This document shows positions 1-8,840 of a stretch of 64,000 nucleotides of DNA, piece by piece. The notes under the pieces are model-generated. The model was given only the letters and a program-made list of their open reading frames with translations. It was not told the DNA's origin and ran no database searches. The translations under genes and the position numbers were made by a program. The stretch spans positions 18,334 to 82,333 of the forward strand of contig FSSI02000019.1 of assembly GCA_900149785.2 (NCBI GenBank). The letters run 5' to 3'. This DNA comes from Sodalinema lacuna_A. GTDB lineage: Bacteria > Cyanobacteriota > Cyanobacteriia > Cyanobacteriales > Geitlerinemataceae. Each line of letters begins with the position of its first letter. Within the stretch, counting starts at the first letter, position 1.

Positions 1-60
1 CCAGGCCGGGAAGAAGCCAAAGACGGGAACGAGGGTGAAGTAAAACGAGGCAGATTTCAT
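1..60 (-). CDS. N-terminus of a probable membrane protein (cut by window edge)
   Basis: An ATG at 58-60 on the minus strand opens a frame that stays open to the window edge and gives 20 residues, beginning MKSASFYFTLVPVFGFF. The stretch is hydrophobic and looks like a first membrane segment. It starts 33 bases after the stop of the upstream minus-strand protease, so the two could be cotranscribed. No clear Shine-Dalgarno sequence is visible. Too little is present to name a family. Confidence 0.35.
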   Translation of the reverse strand, partial: MKSASFYFTLVPVFGFFPAW

Positions 61-93
61 AATCAGGAGACCCAAAGAACAGGAGGGATGCCG

Positions 94-1749
94 CTAGGCG
101 TCGGGAACCGTCCACCAGGCGATCGCATAGTCTTGGTTTGGCTCATGAACTTGACGGTTGTAGACCACTCGCAGTTTATAGCGTCCCTGACGGGGGACAG
201 CGGCGAAGAGATGTTCGAGACTATCCACGTCGCTGGTTGAGGCCGCAATGGCTTGGTTGATGTCGTCAGAGTCAGCGGCCATGAGATAGAGGTTCAAGTC
301 ATTTAAGCCGCGATCGCGAAACCCCTCGTTTATATCGTAGCGACCATCACCATTGCGGTCCTCCAGGTCAACTTGACGATCCCAGGTGAGCGTGGCGCTG
401 ACATAGCTGTTGGCCATCAAAGGCGCGTCGATGATGTAGTCTTGAACCGTGTTTGGGCGCGAAGTTTGACCCGGATTGACGCTGATGCGATCAAAGTCCC
501 AACCGATGGCCGGAACTGGCTCGCTGGCTTTCCACTGTCCCGGACGAAACTGCTCATAGGCCCGGTACGCGTTGAGATGGCCGGTTCCCATATCCCGATG
601 GACGGGAACCCGAGGATTGCGATAGGCGTCGGAGGTGAGCCAGTTTCCGCCTTGCTTGTCGCCGATGGTGCGGGTCATTCCCTGAAGTCGTCCATCGCCG
701 ACATCCTGAATTTTATCAGCCGCGTTGAGGATGACCGCTTTCATGACTTGATGTTGTCGAGCGTCAAGGCTCCAATGGGGGGCATTGTCCTGGAGCTGGC
801 GATCGCCATATTCTTGTAACAGAGCCACCGTTCCCACCACATGAGGCGAGGCAAAACTGGTTCCGGTACTGGGAAACACCTCTCCGTTTTGACTGAGCAG
901 ATCCACATCCCGGCCGGGGGCCAACAAACTCACCAACAGTCGCCCATCGATGTTCGTTTCGAGGCCCACATAGCGATCGAACACCCCATCAAAGACATTC
1001 CCTAAACTCGATACATCCACTTGGTCGTAAATGCCACTGTGCGCTTGACTGGAACCGACATTAATGCCGTTGTAGTTGTCTGTGGGGATGGGAATGCCTC
1101 CTTGTCCTTGGTTTCCGGCGATGACATAGAGGGTATTGTGGTGGCTGGCGGACCAGTCAATACAGAGCGTCAGCAAGGCATTACCATCGAGAACCGCGTC
1201 AGAACGAGGATCGAGCCAGAGAGGTTCTCCAAAACTGAAGTTCACGGCTCGCACGTCATTACTGTTTTGCTCGGCGACGTGCTGGGTGGCTAGACAATGT
1301 TGGCCTTGACGATTCCCGCCGCGATCGGGGGAGGTGGCGCTGGAGTAGAGCCGGGCTTCGGGAGCAACGCCCCGTCGTTGTTTATGATTGCTGACCATGA
1401 CACTGGCTACCCCGTGAGCGTGAGCATCCACATGACTTCCAGAAACGGCGGGGCGATCGCGTAGGAAGACCCCAGCCGGTTCTGGGGCGCGCTCGTCGTC
1501 TGGGGGAACGCCTTTATCGATGCCAAATTGACCTGGACGACCGATTTCAACCTGTCCAATGGCAATTTTGCGCCCTAGCAGGTTATGGGGGGCTTCATGG
1601 AGCCGCTGGGCCTGAATGCCGCCCTCTCCGGTCGAGGATGTGGCCTGAATGGGGGCGAACCAACCTGGGGCGATCGCTAGGGTCATTCCTAGAGTCATTC
1701 CTAGGGTGAATCGGGTCAAAATACGTCTGATACGAATACGATCAGCCAA
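94..1749 (-). CDS. Secreted subtilisin-like (S8 family) serine peptidase, catalytic Asp replaced
   Basis: 551 residues from a TTG start; the first in-frame ATG is at residue 18, so the true start is uncertain. Residues 1-37 form a basic then hydrophobic signal sequence, implying export. S8 landmarks: His112 in HAHGVASV, the oxyanion Asn213 in VIAGNQG, and Ser298 in GTSFASPHV. The strand that normally holds the catalytic Asp (DTG or DSG) reads GQVEIG, with Glu68 there. The C-terminal part (about 430-551) is a beta-rich extension holding an Asp-rich stretch DRNGDGRYD that resembles a calcium loop. The signal region contains a doubled GMTL encoded by a short tandem DNA repeat. Activity is uncertain given the Asp change; the family call is firm. 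Confidence 0.85.
   Translation of the reverse strand: MADRIRIRRILTRFTLGMTLGMTLAIAPGWFAPIQATSSTGEGGIQAQRLHEAPHNLLGRKIAIGQVEIGRPGQFGIDKGVPPDDERAPEPAGVFLRDRPAVSGSHVDAHAHGVASVMVSNHKQRRGVAPEARLYSSATSPDRGGNRQGQHCLATQHVAEQNSNDVRAVNFSFGEPLWLDPRSDAVLDGNALLTLCIDWSASHHNTLYVIAGNQGQGGIPIPTDNYNGINVGSSQAHSGIYDQVDVSSLGNVFDGVFDRYVGLETNIDGRLLVSLLAPGRDVDLLSQNGEVFPSTGTSFASPHVVGTVALLQEYGDRQLQDNAPHWSLDARQHQVMKAVILNAADKIQDVGDGRLQGMTRTIGDKQGGNWLTSDAYRNPRVPVHRDMGTGHLNAYRAYEQFRPGQWKASEPVPAIGWDFDRISVNPGQTSRPNTVQDYIIDAPLMANSYVSATLTWDRQVDLEDRNGDGRYDINEGFRDRGLNDLNLYLMAADSDDINQAIAASTSDVDSLEHLFAAVPRQGRYKLRVVYNRQVHEPNQDYAIAWWTVPDA
1678..1708. repeat. 12-bp tandem microrepeat inside the signal-peptide codons
   Basis: The unit TCATTCCTAGAG/GG occurs twice in tandem and encodes the doubled GMTL of the subtilase signal region. 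A similar unit (AGTCATCCCC) is tandem in the DUF3007 gene at 18528-18583. Confidence 0.6.
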
Positions 1750-1903
1750 GGCTCTGCTCCTAATACAAATCGGGAAATCGGCTTGCTCAATCTTAATTTT
1801 TTGGCGATCGCCAAAAATTGTCGGGGATTATGCCCACGTTTTTTGTTAAACTTTAATTAAATTCTGTATCAAACGCAACACACAAAATCGAGGAACTTGC
1901 CAC

Positions 1904-2611
1904 ATGGCAACATTAAACTCTGAAAAATCTACAGTTATTGCTCCTTCAATCTTATCAGCCGATTTTAGTCGTCTGGGTGAACAGGTCAAAGCCGTTGACG
2001 AAGCCGGTGCAGACTGGATTCACGTGGATGTGATGGACGGTCGCTTCGTTCCCAACATTACCATTGGTCCGTTAATCGTCGATGCTCTGCGTCCGGTGAC
2101 GAAGAAGCCTCTGGATGTTCACCTGATGATCGTCGAACCCGAGAAATATGTCGAAGACTTCGCCAAAGCTGGCGCCGACATTATCTCGGTTCATGCTGAG
2201 CATAACGCCTCGCCCCACTTGCACCGCACTCTCGGCCAAATTCGCGAACTCGGCAAGCAAGCCGGCGTGGTGTTGAATCCCGGTACACCGCTCGAACTCA
2301 TCGAGTATGTCCTGGACTTGTGCGACTTGGTGCTGATCATGAGCGTCAACCCCGGTTTCGGCGGCCAAAGCTTCATTCCGGGAGTCGTCCCCAAAATCCG
2401 TAAACTGCGTCAAATGTGTAACGATCGCGGCCTCGATCCCTGGATTGAAGTCGATGGTGGCCTCAAACCCGCCAACGCTTGGCAAGTGCTAGATGCCGGT
2501 GCTAACGCCATTGTGGCCGGTTCGGCGGTGTTCAAAGCCCCCGATTACGCTGAAGCGATCGAAGGCATCCGCAATAGCAAGGCTCCCTCCCCAGAAATGG
2601 CGACGGTTTAA
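1904..2611 (+). CDS. rpe: Ribulose-phosphate 3-epimerase
   Basis: 235 residues, normal length for the family. It interconverts ribulose-5-phosphate and xylulose-5-phosphate, so it serves both the Calvin cycle and the oxidative pentose phosphate pathway in the cytosol. The TIM-barrel signatures are all visible: PSILSADFSRLG at the N-terminus, HVDVMDGRFVPN (metal-binding His and catalytic Asp), DVHLMI, VNPGFGGQSF (phosphate loop) and EVDGGL with the second catalytic Asp. The ATG is preceded by GAGGAACTTGCCAC. The gene is divergent from the subtilase, with a 154-base shared upstream region, and ends in a strong hairpin terminator. Confidence 0.97.
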   Translation: MATLNSEKSTVIAPSILSADFSRLGEQVKAVDEAGADWIHVDVMDGRFVPNITIGPLIVDALRPVTKKPLDVHLMIVEPEKYVEDFAKAGADIISVHAEHNASPHLHRTLGQIRELGKQAGVVLNPGTPLELIEYVLDLCDLVLIMSVNPGFGGQSFIPGVVPKIRKLRQMCNDRGLDPWIEVDGGLKPANAWQVLDAGANAIVAGSAVFKAPDYAEAIEGIRNSKAPSPEMATV

Positions 2612-2642
2612 TTGCTAGTGCTTTAAGCGTTCATCGAGATGG

Positions 2643-2674
2643 CCCCTCAGTTCGTCACGAGTCTGAGGGGTTTT
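2643..2674. terminator. Bidirectional intrinsic terminator between rpe and the M48 gene
   Basis: CCCCTCAG at 2643-2650 pairs with CTGAGGGG at 2663-2670, with a 12-base loop and TTTT after it on the plus strand. The stop codon of the convergent M48 gene lies in the loop, so the hairpin probably ends transcripts from both sides. Confidence 0.8.
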
Positions 2675-3569
2675 CCTCACAGGTGAAGTTGGCACAGGCT
2701 AACCCAGGGGGAACTGGGGTTATCTCTCCCGTCATGGACCATCCCTGTTCGGCGGCGATCGCCCTGAGATGTTCAATGCGCTTTTCAGTGAGGGGGTGGG
2801 TTTGGAAATACTCAGAAGCTCGGATCAGTCCTTCTGGAAATGCCTCCTTCCTCTGTGCCAAACGTCTGAAAAAGTCCAAACTGTTGTCTCCATGACCGTA
2901 ATGACGAACCACCGATTCTAAGCCATATTCATCGGCGCGATATTCCTGAGCGCGGCTATAATTGAGACTGTTGAGATTGAGCGCATAGCCAATCACATCT
3001 GGGCCACTCCCTTGATGACCGAGATTCAGAACCATGCTTCCGAGGAGTACAAAAATTCCCCGTCCCAAACTTTTTAAGCCATCTCGCGCCGATAAATGAC
3101 CCAACTCATGGCTAAGAACAAACGCCAGCTCGTTTTCGGATTCAACTTGTTCTAAAAATGCTGTTGTGACAAATAACTGTCCTCCGGCTAAAGCCGCTGC
3201 ATTGACGAGTTCCGTCTCGACGAGATTGAGTGTCAACGGGATGTTTGCTAAGTCTCCTGGATGACGTAACTCCTCTAGTAATTCCGAGAGATAGGCCTGT
3301 CGAGTATCGTCTTGAATTAGCTCACCACCGAGTTGAGGTGCAACGGCTGGTGCTAACATTTCTCCGATACGAACATCTTGTTGGGGACTCAGTTGGGGGA
3401 CGACCCAATCGACGGCTAAGCCTAGGATGAAATAAATGACGAGAGTGAGGCTAATAATGACGCCAAGTAAATAGGCAAAATCAATCAAAGGATTGACTTT
3501 AGAAACATTGACCTCTTCGGTGATGGCTTTCGGTTTAAATCCCATCTTTAACGATGACGTGAAGTCCAA
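2655..3569 (-). CDS. Membrane-anchored M48 family zinc metalloprotease
   Basis: 304 residues. A cytoplasmic N-terminal tail of about 32 residues is followed by one membrane segment (about 33-50), then the peptidase domain. The zinc-binding helix is HELGH at 154-158; the third ligand is expected in the EYRADEYG helix about 50 residues later, as in HtpX/BepA-type M48 enzymes. A further hydrophobic stretch (GIFVLLGSMVLNLG) follows the zinc helix. It probably degrades damaged or misfolded envelope proteins. It lies 12 bases downstream of the first YbjQ-family gene and looks like the last gene of a minus-strand run. Confidence 0.88.
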   Translation of the reverse strand: MDFTSSLKMGFKPKAITEEVNVSKVNPLIDFAYLLGVIISLTLVIYFILGLAVDWVVPQLSPQQDVRIGEMLAPAVAPQLGGELIQDDTRQAYLSELLEELRHPGDLANIPLTLNLVETELVNAAALAGGQLFVTTAFLEQVESENELAFVLSHELGHLSARDGLKSLGRGIFVLLGSMVLNLGHQGSGPDVIGYALNLNSLNYSRAQEYRADEYGLESVVRHYGHGDNSLDFFRRLAQRKEAFPEGLIRASEYFQTHPLTEKRIEHLRAIAAEQGWSMTGEITPVPPGLACANFTCEENPSDS

Positions 3570-3581
3570 TATACCCCCAAT

Positions 3582-4022
3582 CTAACGAATCGCTGTTCCA
3601 TAGGCAATGATTTCGATCGCACCGATTCCCCCTTGTTGTTTACCGCCAATGGTACTGGTTTCATAGCGGATATTGAGAACTTCTGTCGCTCCCCAGGCGA
3701 TCGCCTGTTCTTTAACTCGTAATAAGGCTTCCCGACGACCTCGATCTAAGAGGCTTTCATAGCTTAGCACTCGCCCTCCCCAGAGATTTCGCAAGGCCAT
3801 GACAAAGGTTTTAAAATAGTCCGAGGCGATGACAACTTCCCCAACAAAGAGTTGAGAGTCTGAGGCGTGGGGAAGGGGTTGTTTCGCCCCAAAGGAGGAA
3901 ATGGCCAATGATAAGGTTTCCTGTTCCCGCTTTTGAATGTCTTTGTAATGCTTCTTTTCCGCCAAAATACCAAAAAAGTAGCCGACACTCAGCAAGACGA
4001 CAAAGATAATCAGTTCTTCCAT
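3582..4022 (-). CDS. YbjQ/UPF0145-like protein with N-terminal membrane helix
   Basis: 146 residues. Residues 2-20 form a hydrophobic helix, followed by a charged KKHYKD segment. The C-terminal ~80 residues resemble the YbjQ (heavy-metal-binding/UPF0145) fold: REALLRVKEQAIAWGATEV, then NIRYETSTIG and a terminal IEIIAYGTAI. The biochemical role of the family is unclear; the metal-binding label comes from structural similarity and is not proven. It lies between the second YbjQ gene (18 bases upstream) and the M48 protease (12 bases downstream), suggesting an operon. Confidence 0.75.
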   Translation of the reverse strand: MEELIIFVVLLSVGYFFGILAEKKHYKDIQKREQETLSLAISSFGAKQPLPHASDSQLFVGEVVIASDYFKTFVMALRNLWGGRVLSYESLLDRGRREALLRVKEQAIAWGATEVLNIRYETSTIGGKQQGGIGAIEIIAYGTAIR

Positions 4023-4040
4023 AATACCCTGGGGCTAACC

Positions 4041-4382
4041 TTAACGAACTAAAACCGCTGTACCATAGGCGAAAATTTCAGCCGCCCCTTGAGCCACTGA
4101 AGACGTGGAAAAGCGAATATTGACAATCGCATTGGCATTCAGTTGTTTGGCTTGTAACACCATGCGATCCATCGCCTCTTGACGGGCTTCATTGAGGAGA
4201 TCGGTGTAGCCTTTTAACTCCCCACCCACCAAGTTTTTGAAACTCGCACCAATATCACGCCCGACATTTTTAGCGCGAACGGTACTTCCCTGAACAATTC
4301 CATAATGTTCCAGGATTTCTTTTCCGGGGACTCCTTCCAATGTTGTCAGAATCATGGCTGTTTTAAAATAAATGGAAGTCAA
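4041..4382 (-). CDS. YbjQ/UPF0145 family protein
   Basis: 113 residues, the typical size of a stand-alone YbjQ protein and with no membrane helix. Family signatures: TTLEGVPGKEILEHYGIV near the N-terminus, a central VRAKNVGRDIGASFKNLVGG, and a C-terminal NANAIVNIRFSTSS then EIFAYGTAV. Members form small pentameric assemblies in solved structures, but their function is unknown. The C-terminal half is related to the downstream gene at 3582, so the pair probably arose by duplication, one copy having gained a membrane anchor. Confidence 0.85.
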   Translation of the reverse strand: MTSIYFKTAMILTTLEGVPGKEILEHYGIVQGSTVRAKNVGRDIGASFKNLVGGELKGYTDLLNEARQEAMDRMVLQAKQLNANAIVNIRFSTSSVAQGAAEIFAYGTAVLVR

Positions 4383-4435
4383 CAGGGTGAGATGCGAAAC
4401 ATCCCACCCAAGAGCTAATTTTAGCAGCGTTGAGA

Positions 4436-5323
4436 TTAAATCTCAGCTAAAGACCGTTCAATGAGACGACGGGCCAGGGTTTGCACTCCCGTATGGCGGT
4501 AGTAGTCGGTACTCATATCCAGGAAAGCCGCGAGATAATCGAGGCGATCTTCACTGAAGTCAATGAATCCCTGCAAGCCATGACTGACCTTTTGCGGGGT
4601 TAGATCATTAGAACTAACGAAATCCCCCATCCAGCCTTTGACAGAATCAAAGCTTTCGCCAATAAAACTGAGTTTACCATCACTGCTGTCGCCGGGAATT
4701 TCTTGCTCAATGTTTTTATACTGAGAATTGTTTTCGAGTTCTTTGGGACTGAGATCACTGAGGCGGCCGCTGACAGTTTGAATGAAATTGGGACCTAAGG
4801 GAATCAAGCCATCGAAACAGACTAACGCCGACATCCGCATCAGGGATTCACCGCCATAGTCGGAGAGCGATCGCACAAAATCCCCCAAACTATCCCCCGG
4901 AATACCATTGATTTTACAAAAGGCCACCACTTCCACCACTAATTTCAGGGATAAATCAATGGTTTGGGCTTTCTCCGCCTTGGGGGTGAGTTTATTGAGA
5001 AATCCCAGGAGGGGAATTTTCTCGCCAATTTTGTTCCCCAGGGCAGCGGTTCCCAGGGCGCTGCCGGTGCTGTCGATGGTATCGTAGAGCCAGAGCGCGG
5101 TTTGGTAGCCTTGGGATTTGTCGTCATAGAGGGCGATGGCCCGGCGACTGACGAGATCCAAGATCGCCGGATCGCTTTCTTGGCTGATGGTTTTGATGGT
5201 GTTGTCCCATCCCACTAGATTCTCCCATTTGCCGGGGACAATCTTATCTAGGGCATTGAGGCTGAAGATGGTTAGGTTGCGAGTGGGGAGATCGTCAACT
5301 CGTTTTTGAATGGATTTACTCAT
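4436..5323 (-). CDS. Conserved-looking protein of unknown function (295 aa)
   Basis: I do not recognise this family. The protein is acidic, largely alpha-helical by eye, with no signal peptide. A short hydrophobic Ala/Gly-rich segment near residues 88-110 (GSALGTAALGNKIG...IPLLGFL) could be amphipathic or membrane-associated. The C-terminal third (QGFIDFSEDRLDYLAAFLDM) looks like a helical bundle. It lies 18 bases downstream of a lipoprotein gene and 53 bases upstream of the YbjQ pair, in a run of five minus-strand genes that may be one envelope-related operon. Codon use matches the neighbours. Confidence 0.7.
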   Translation of the reverse strand: MSKSIQKRVDDLPTRNLTIFSLNALDKIVPGKWENLVGWDNTIKTISQESDPAILDLVSRRAIALYDDKSQGYQTALWLYDTIDSTGSALGTAALGNKIGEKIPLLGFLNKLTPKAEKAQTIDLSLKLVVEVVAFCKINGIPGDSLGDFVRSLSDYGGESLMRMSALVCFDGLIPLGPNFIQTVSGRLSDLSPKELENNSQYKNIEQEIPGDSSDGKLSFIGESFDSVKGWMGDFVSSNDLTPQKVSHGLQGFIDFSEDRLDYLAAFLDMSTDYYRHTGVQTLARRLIERSLAEI

Positions 5324-5341
5324 GATGTCACAGTGATGGGT

Positions 5342-5854
5342 TTATAGTCGGGATAGGCCTTGCAAGTCAAATTGCTTTAACCAGGCCTCGCGATCGCTCT
5401 CGGTGAAATCAGGACTACGAGAAATGACCTTGACTTGGAAGCGATCGCCGACCAAAATCGAAGTCTGGCTGGTTCCCACAGTCGCCGCTGGATAGCCACT
5501 AATGCGATCGCTGCTATTGCGTAGTCGTTCAGCCGCCGCAGGAACATTGGTTGTATCGGAGATGGCCAGCATGGCCACATCCTCACCATTACGTTTGAGT
5601 TTAGCTTCAGCAAACCCATCCTTCTCCTGAGTATACACCCGCTCATACTCCCCACTTGCTGGGGGAAAGAAGCGGTTAAAGGCGCTTCCAGGGATGGATT
5701 CAGAGGATACCGCCCCCTGGCCATCGGCGGGTTGGACTTGTTCGGCGGGAGGTGGCGGCGGAACATCGGCTTGAGGGCCGCGACATCCCCCGACAAAAAG
5801 CAACATTGCCAGGGAAACGGCAACGCAGAGTTTACGGGTAGCTGCAAAAGACAT
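5342..5854 (-). CDS. Predicted lipoprotein of unknown function
   Basis: 170 residues. A signal sequence (about 1-23) ends in the lipobox LFVGGC, so Cys24 should be lipidated. A Pro-rich linker PPPPPAEQVQPADG follows, then a compact domain of about 120 residues that includes PASGEYERVYTQEKDGFAEA and a C-terminal DREAWLKQFDLQGLSRL helix. The ATG lies in AAGACATGATG with a weak upstream site. It is the first gene of the minus-strand run ending at the M48 protease. The placement suggests an envelope role, but no function can be assigned from sequence. Confidence 0.8.
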   Translation of the reverse strand: MSFAATRKLCVAVSLAMLLFVGGCRGPQADVPPPPPAEQVQPADGQGAVSSESIPGSAFNRFFPPASGEYERVYTQEKDGFAEAKLKRNGEDVAMLAISDTTNVPAAAERLRNSSDRISGYPAATVGTSQTSILVGDRFQVKVISRSPDFTESDREAWLKQFDLQGLSRL

Positions 5855-5952
5855 GATGTTGACCTAGTTATATTGAGGTTGGATTGATATTGATATTGAT
5901 GCCTAATCCTAACATCGGCCCATAAGAAACAGGAGCGATCGCCCAAATCCCC

Positions 5953-6063
5953 CCTCTTGCCTCTTGCCATCCCCTCCTGGGAGGGGTTAGGGGTGGGTTA
6001 TGCCTCTTGCCTCTTGCCTCTTGCCTCTTGCCTCTTGCCTCTTGCCTCTTGCCTCTTGCCTCC
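5953..6063. repeat. Heptanucleotide (CTTGCCT) tandem array
   Basis: Two short heptad runs (5953-5968 and 6001-6061) flank a 30-base GC-rich imperfect palindrome at 5971-6000. The same heptad is found at 14401-14452 (inverted), 19806-19925, 26768-26790 and 59711-59774. Here it abuts the start codon of the nucleotidyltransferase gene. Confidence 0.9.
5971..6000. repeat. 30-bp dispersed repeat, copy A
   Basis: The 30-base unit contains CCCCTCCTGGGAGGGG, a perfect 16-base palindrome, followed by TTAGGGGTGGGTTA. An exact inverted copy is at 19774-19803, again next to a CTTGCCT heptad array. Confidence 0.85.
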
Positions 6064-6067
6064 CCAA

Positions 6068-8806
6068 ATGGACATCATCCTCTGTCACACCACTGCTGAT
6101 TTCGATAGTTTAGGGGCAGCCGTTGGCTTAACCCGACTGCATCCTGGCGCTCGTATTGTACTGACGGGGGGCGCTCATCCTGGGGTGGAGGAGTTCCTGA
6201 GACTGCACCGAGACGAGTATGCCATTGTTGAGCGGCGATCGGTGAATCCGGATCAGTTGCGATCGCTGTTTGTGGTGGATACCCAATCACGCGATCGCCT
6301 GGGTAAAGCCGCTGAATGGTTTGATGCGCCTCAGTTACAGGGCGTGTATCTCTATGATCATCATCCTGGAGTGAGCGGAGATATCCCCGCCAGTGAGCGC
6401 CAAATCGAAGACATTGGCGCCACCACCACCCTCATTGTGGAAGCCTTACAGCGGCAAAACATCAACCTGACGGTGTATGAAGCCACAGTGATGGCCTTAG
6501 GGATTCATGTCGATAGTGGCTCTCTGACCTTTGACCATAGTACGGCGCGGGATGCCTTGGCCTTAGCCTGGTTGATGAATCAGGGGGCGAGTGTACCCTT
6601 GATTGCCGAGTATATTGAACCGGGATTGTCCGATTCCTTGCAAGACTTGTTAGCAACAGCCCTAGAAACCGTGAACAGCGAGGACGTTTGGGGGCAACAA
6701 GTCGCGTCAGTGGTGTTGCGTACCCCCGATTATGTGCCAGGATTGTCGGGGTTAACCTCGCGCCTGCTGGAACTAACCGACAGCGATGCCATGATTTTGC
6801 TGCATGAGTATCAGCGTCAGGGGGATGAGTCGCGGCTAACGGTGATTGCGCGATCGCAGATTCCCCAGACCGATCTCAACGTCATTTTGCAAAGCATCGG
6901 TGGGGGCGGCCATCGCAAAGCCGGTTCAGCACAATTGCGGAATGCTAACCCCGAAGAGGTACTGCGCCAGTTACGCGATCGCCTCAACGCCCAAATTCCC
7001 CCACCGCCCACGGCCCGAGAGTTAATGTCCTCTCCGGTGCGGACGATTCGCCCACAAACGACCATTGGTGAGGCCCATCGGATTCTGTTGCGTTATGGCC
7101 ATTCCGGCTTATCGGTGGTGAACCAAGCCGACGAATTAGTCGGGGTCATCTCCCGCCGAGATTTGGACATCGCCCTGCACCACGGCTTCCATCACGCCCC
7201 CGTCAAGGGCTATATGACGCGAAACGTCAAAACTATCAGTCCAGACACCTTGCTGCCCGAAATTGAGGGGCTGATGGTGACATTTGATATTGGTCGCCTG
7301 CCGGTTTTAGACGAGGGGGCGTTGGTGGGAATTGTCACCCGCACCGATGTCTTGCGAGAACTCCATGAGGAGAGTCGTCAACTCTGCCCCATCCATCCTG
7401 AACGGGAGTCCCAGGGGCGACGGTTGACGCGGGAGGCCGATGTTTGGCAGGGCCTGCGATCGCACCTCAACCCCAAACTGTGGCAATTGCTCGAAACAGC
7501 GGCCCAGGCGGCTCAGGAACGGGGCTGGCAACTCTATTTAGTGGGGGGAGCGGTGCGAGATCTGTTGCGGGGGATGCAGTCGCCGCAAGAGACTGAGGTG
7601 GCGTTAACGGATATTGATTTAGTGGTGGATGGCTTTCACCAGTCGGCGACGGTTGGCGCGGGGGTAGAATTGGCGAATGTGTTACAGGAGCAGTTTTCGG
7701 GGGCGCGGTTGGATGTGCATGGCGCGTTCCAAACGGCGGCGTTGTTATGGCACAATGACCCCGTTTTTGAGTCCCTTTGGTTGGATATTGCCACGGCGCG
7801 GACGGAGTTTTACCCCTATCCAGCGGCGAATCCGGAGGTGGAGGCCAGTTCCATTCGTCAGGATTTGTACCGCCGGGATTTCACAATCAATGCCTTGGCG
7901 ATTCGCTTGACAACTCCTCGTCAGGGGAAGTTGTTAGACTTTTTTGGCGGTGTGTTGGATTTGCAGCGGGGTTGGGTGCGGGTGTTGCACGCCAATAGTT
8001 TTATTGAAGATCCGACGCGGATTTTTCGGGCCGTGCGCTTTGCGGTGCGATTTGGCTTTGAGATTGAACCGGAGACGGAACGGTTTATTCGTCATGCGAT
8101 CGCCAGTGGGGTGTATGAGCGATCGCGCTCCCTCAATCCCCGTACTCCGGCGTTACAGGCGCGATTAAAAAGTGAGTTGAAATATCTCTTGCAAGCGTCC
8201 TATTGGCCGCGAGCGTTGCGGGAGTTGGATCGCTTAGGTGCGTTGCAATGTTTGCATCCGCAATTACGATTGACGCGGGAACTATGGCGGCGTTTACAGT
8301 TAGCAGATCGTGGGTTACGACGGTTTCAGAAATGGCATCGTCTGAGTCATTGGCGGATGTTGTTGGAGGTGTTATTGTCCCAGGTGGAGACAGGAACTGG
8401 GGAGTTTTCTCGCGCGGCGGTGGCGCAACAGTTGCAGTTACCCGATGAGACGGTGCAACGGTTGGCGACGTTGGGGGAACGGCGGGAGCGTCTGCAACGG
8501 GAGTTGAGTACGGCGCGACGGCCGAGTGAGGTGGTACAGGTATTGTCGGGGGAGGAGTTAGCGGGATTGTTGTTGGTGGCCTTGGGAATGGGGCGATCGC
8601 TGCGTGGTAAAGTCTGGCAATATCTGACGGAGTGGGCTCAGGTGAAGCCGCTGTTAAATGGGGAGGATTTGAAGCAGTTGGGGTACACGCCGGGACCGCA
8701 GTTTAAGGAGATGTTGGCGGATATTCAGGCGGGAACGTTGGATGGGGATTTTGGCGGTTCTCGGGAGGCGGCGATCTCGTTTGTGCGCGATCGGTATCCC
8801 CTGTGA
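6068..8806 (+). CDS. DHH-CBS-CBS-nucleotidyltransferase (CCA/poly(A) polymerase family)
   Basis: 912 residues from ATG 6068; the frame also extends upstream through heptad-repeat DNA that would encode only repeated ASCLLPL, so the ATG before DIILCHTTADFDSLG is preferred. Domain order: DHH/DHHA1 phosphoesterase (1-310; TADFDSLG, DTQS, DHHPG and a GGGGHRKAGS substrate loop), two CBS domains (about 316-430), then a class II nucleotidyltransferase head with LVGGAVRDLLRG near 492 and the metal-binding DID near 515, RRDFTINALA and the RNA-binding neck and body. This architecture is known from cyanobacteria and some other bacteria. It probably adds A or CCA residues to tRNA 3' ends; the DHH part may hydrolyse oligonucleotides and the CBS pair may sense adenylates. 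Confidence 0.93.
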   Translation: MDIILCHTTADFDSLGAAVGLTRLHPGARIVLTGGAHPGVEEFLRLHRDEYAIVERRSVNPDQLRSLFVVDTQSRDRLGKAAEWFDAPQLQGVYLYDHHPGVSGDIPASERQIEDIGATTTLIVEALQRQNINLTVYEATVMALGIHVDSGSLTFDHSTARDALALAWLMNQGASVPLIAEYIEPGLSDSLQDLLATALETVNSEDVWGQQVASVVLRTPDYVPGLSGLTSRLLELTDSDAMILLHEYQRQGDESRLTVIARSQIPQTDLNVILQSIGGGGHRKAGSAQLRNANPEEVLRQLRDRLNAQIPPPPTARELMSSPVRTIRPQTTIGEAHRILLRYGHSGLSVVNQADELVGVISRRDLDIALHHGFHHAPVKGYMTRNVKTISPDTLLPEIEGLMVTFDIGRLPVLDEGALVGIVTRTDVLRELHEESRQLCPIHPERESQGRRLTREADVWQGLRSHLNPKLWQLLETAAQAAQERGWQLYLVGGAVRDLLRGMQSPQETEVALTDIDLVVDGFHQSATVGAGVELANVLQEQFSGARLDVHGAFQTAALLWHNDPVFESLWLDIATARTEFYPYPAANPEVEASSIRQDLYRRDFTINALAIRLTTPRQGKLLDFFGGVLDLQRGWVRVLHANSFIEDPTRIFRAVRFAVRFGFEIEPETERFIRHAIASGVYERSRSLNPRTPALQARLKSELKYLLQASYWPRALRELDRLGALQCLHPQLRLTRELWRRLQLADRGLRRFQKWHRLSHWRMLLEVLLSQVETGTGEFSRAAVAQQLQLPDETVQRLATLGERRERLQRELSTARRPSEVVQVLSGEELAGLLLVALGMGRSLRGKVWQYLTEWAQVKPLLNGEDLKQLGYTPGPQFKEMLADIQAGTLDGDFGGSREAAISFVRDRYPL

Positions 8807-8840
8807 AACCCTGAGGATGGCGAATTAAATCGAAGAACTT

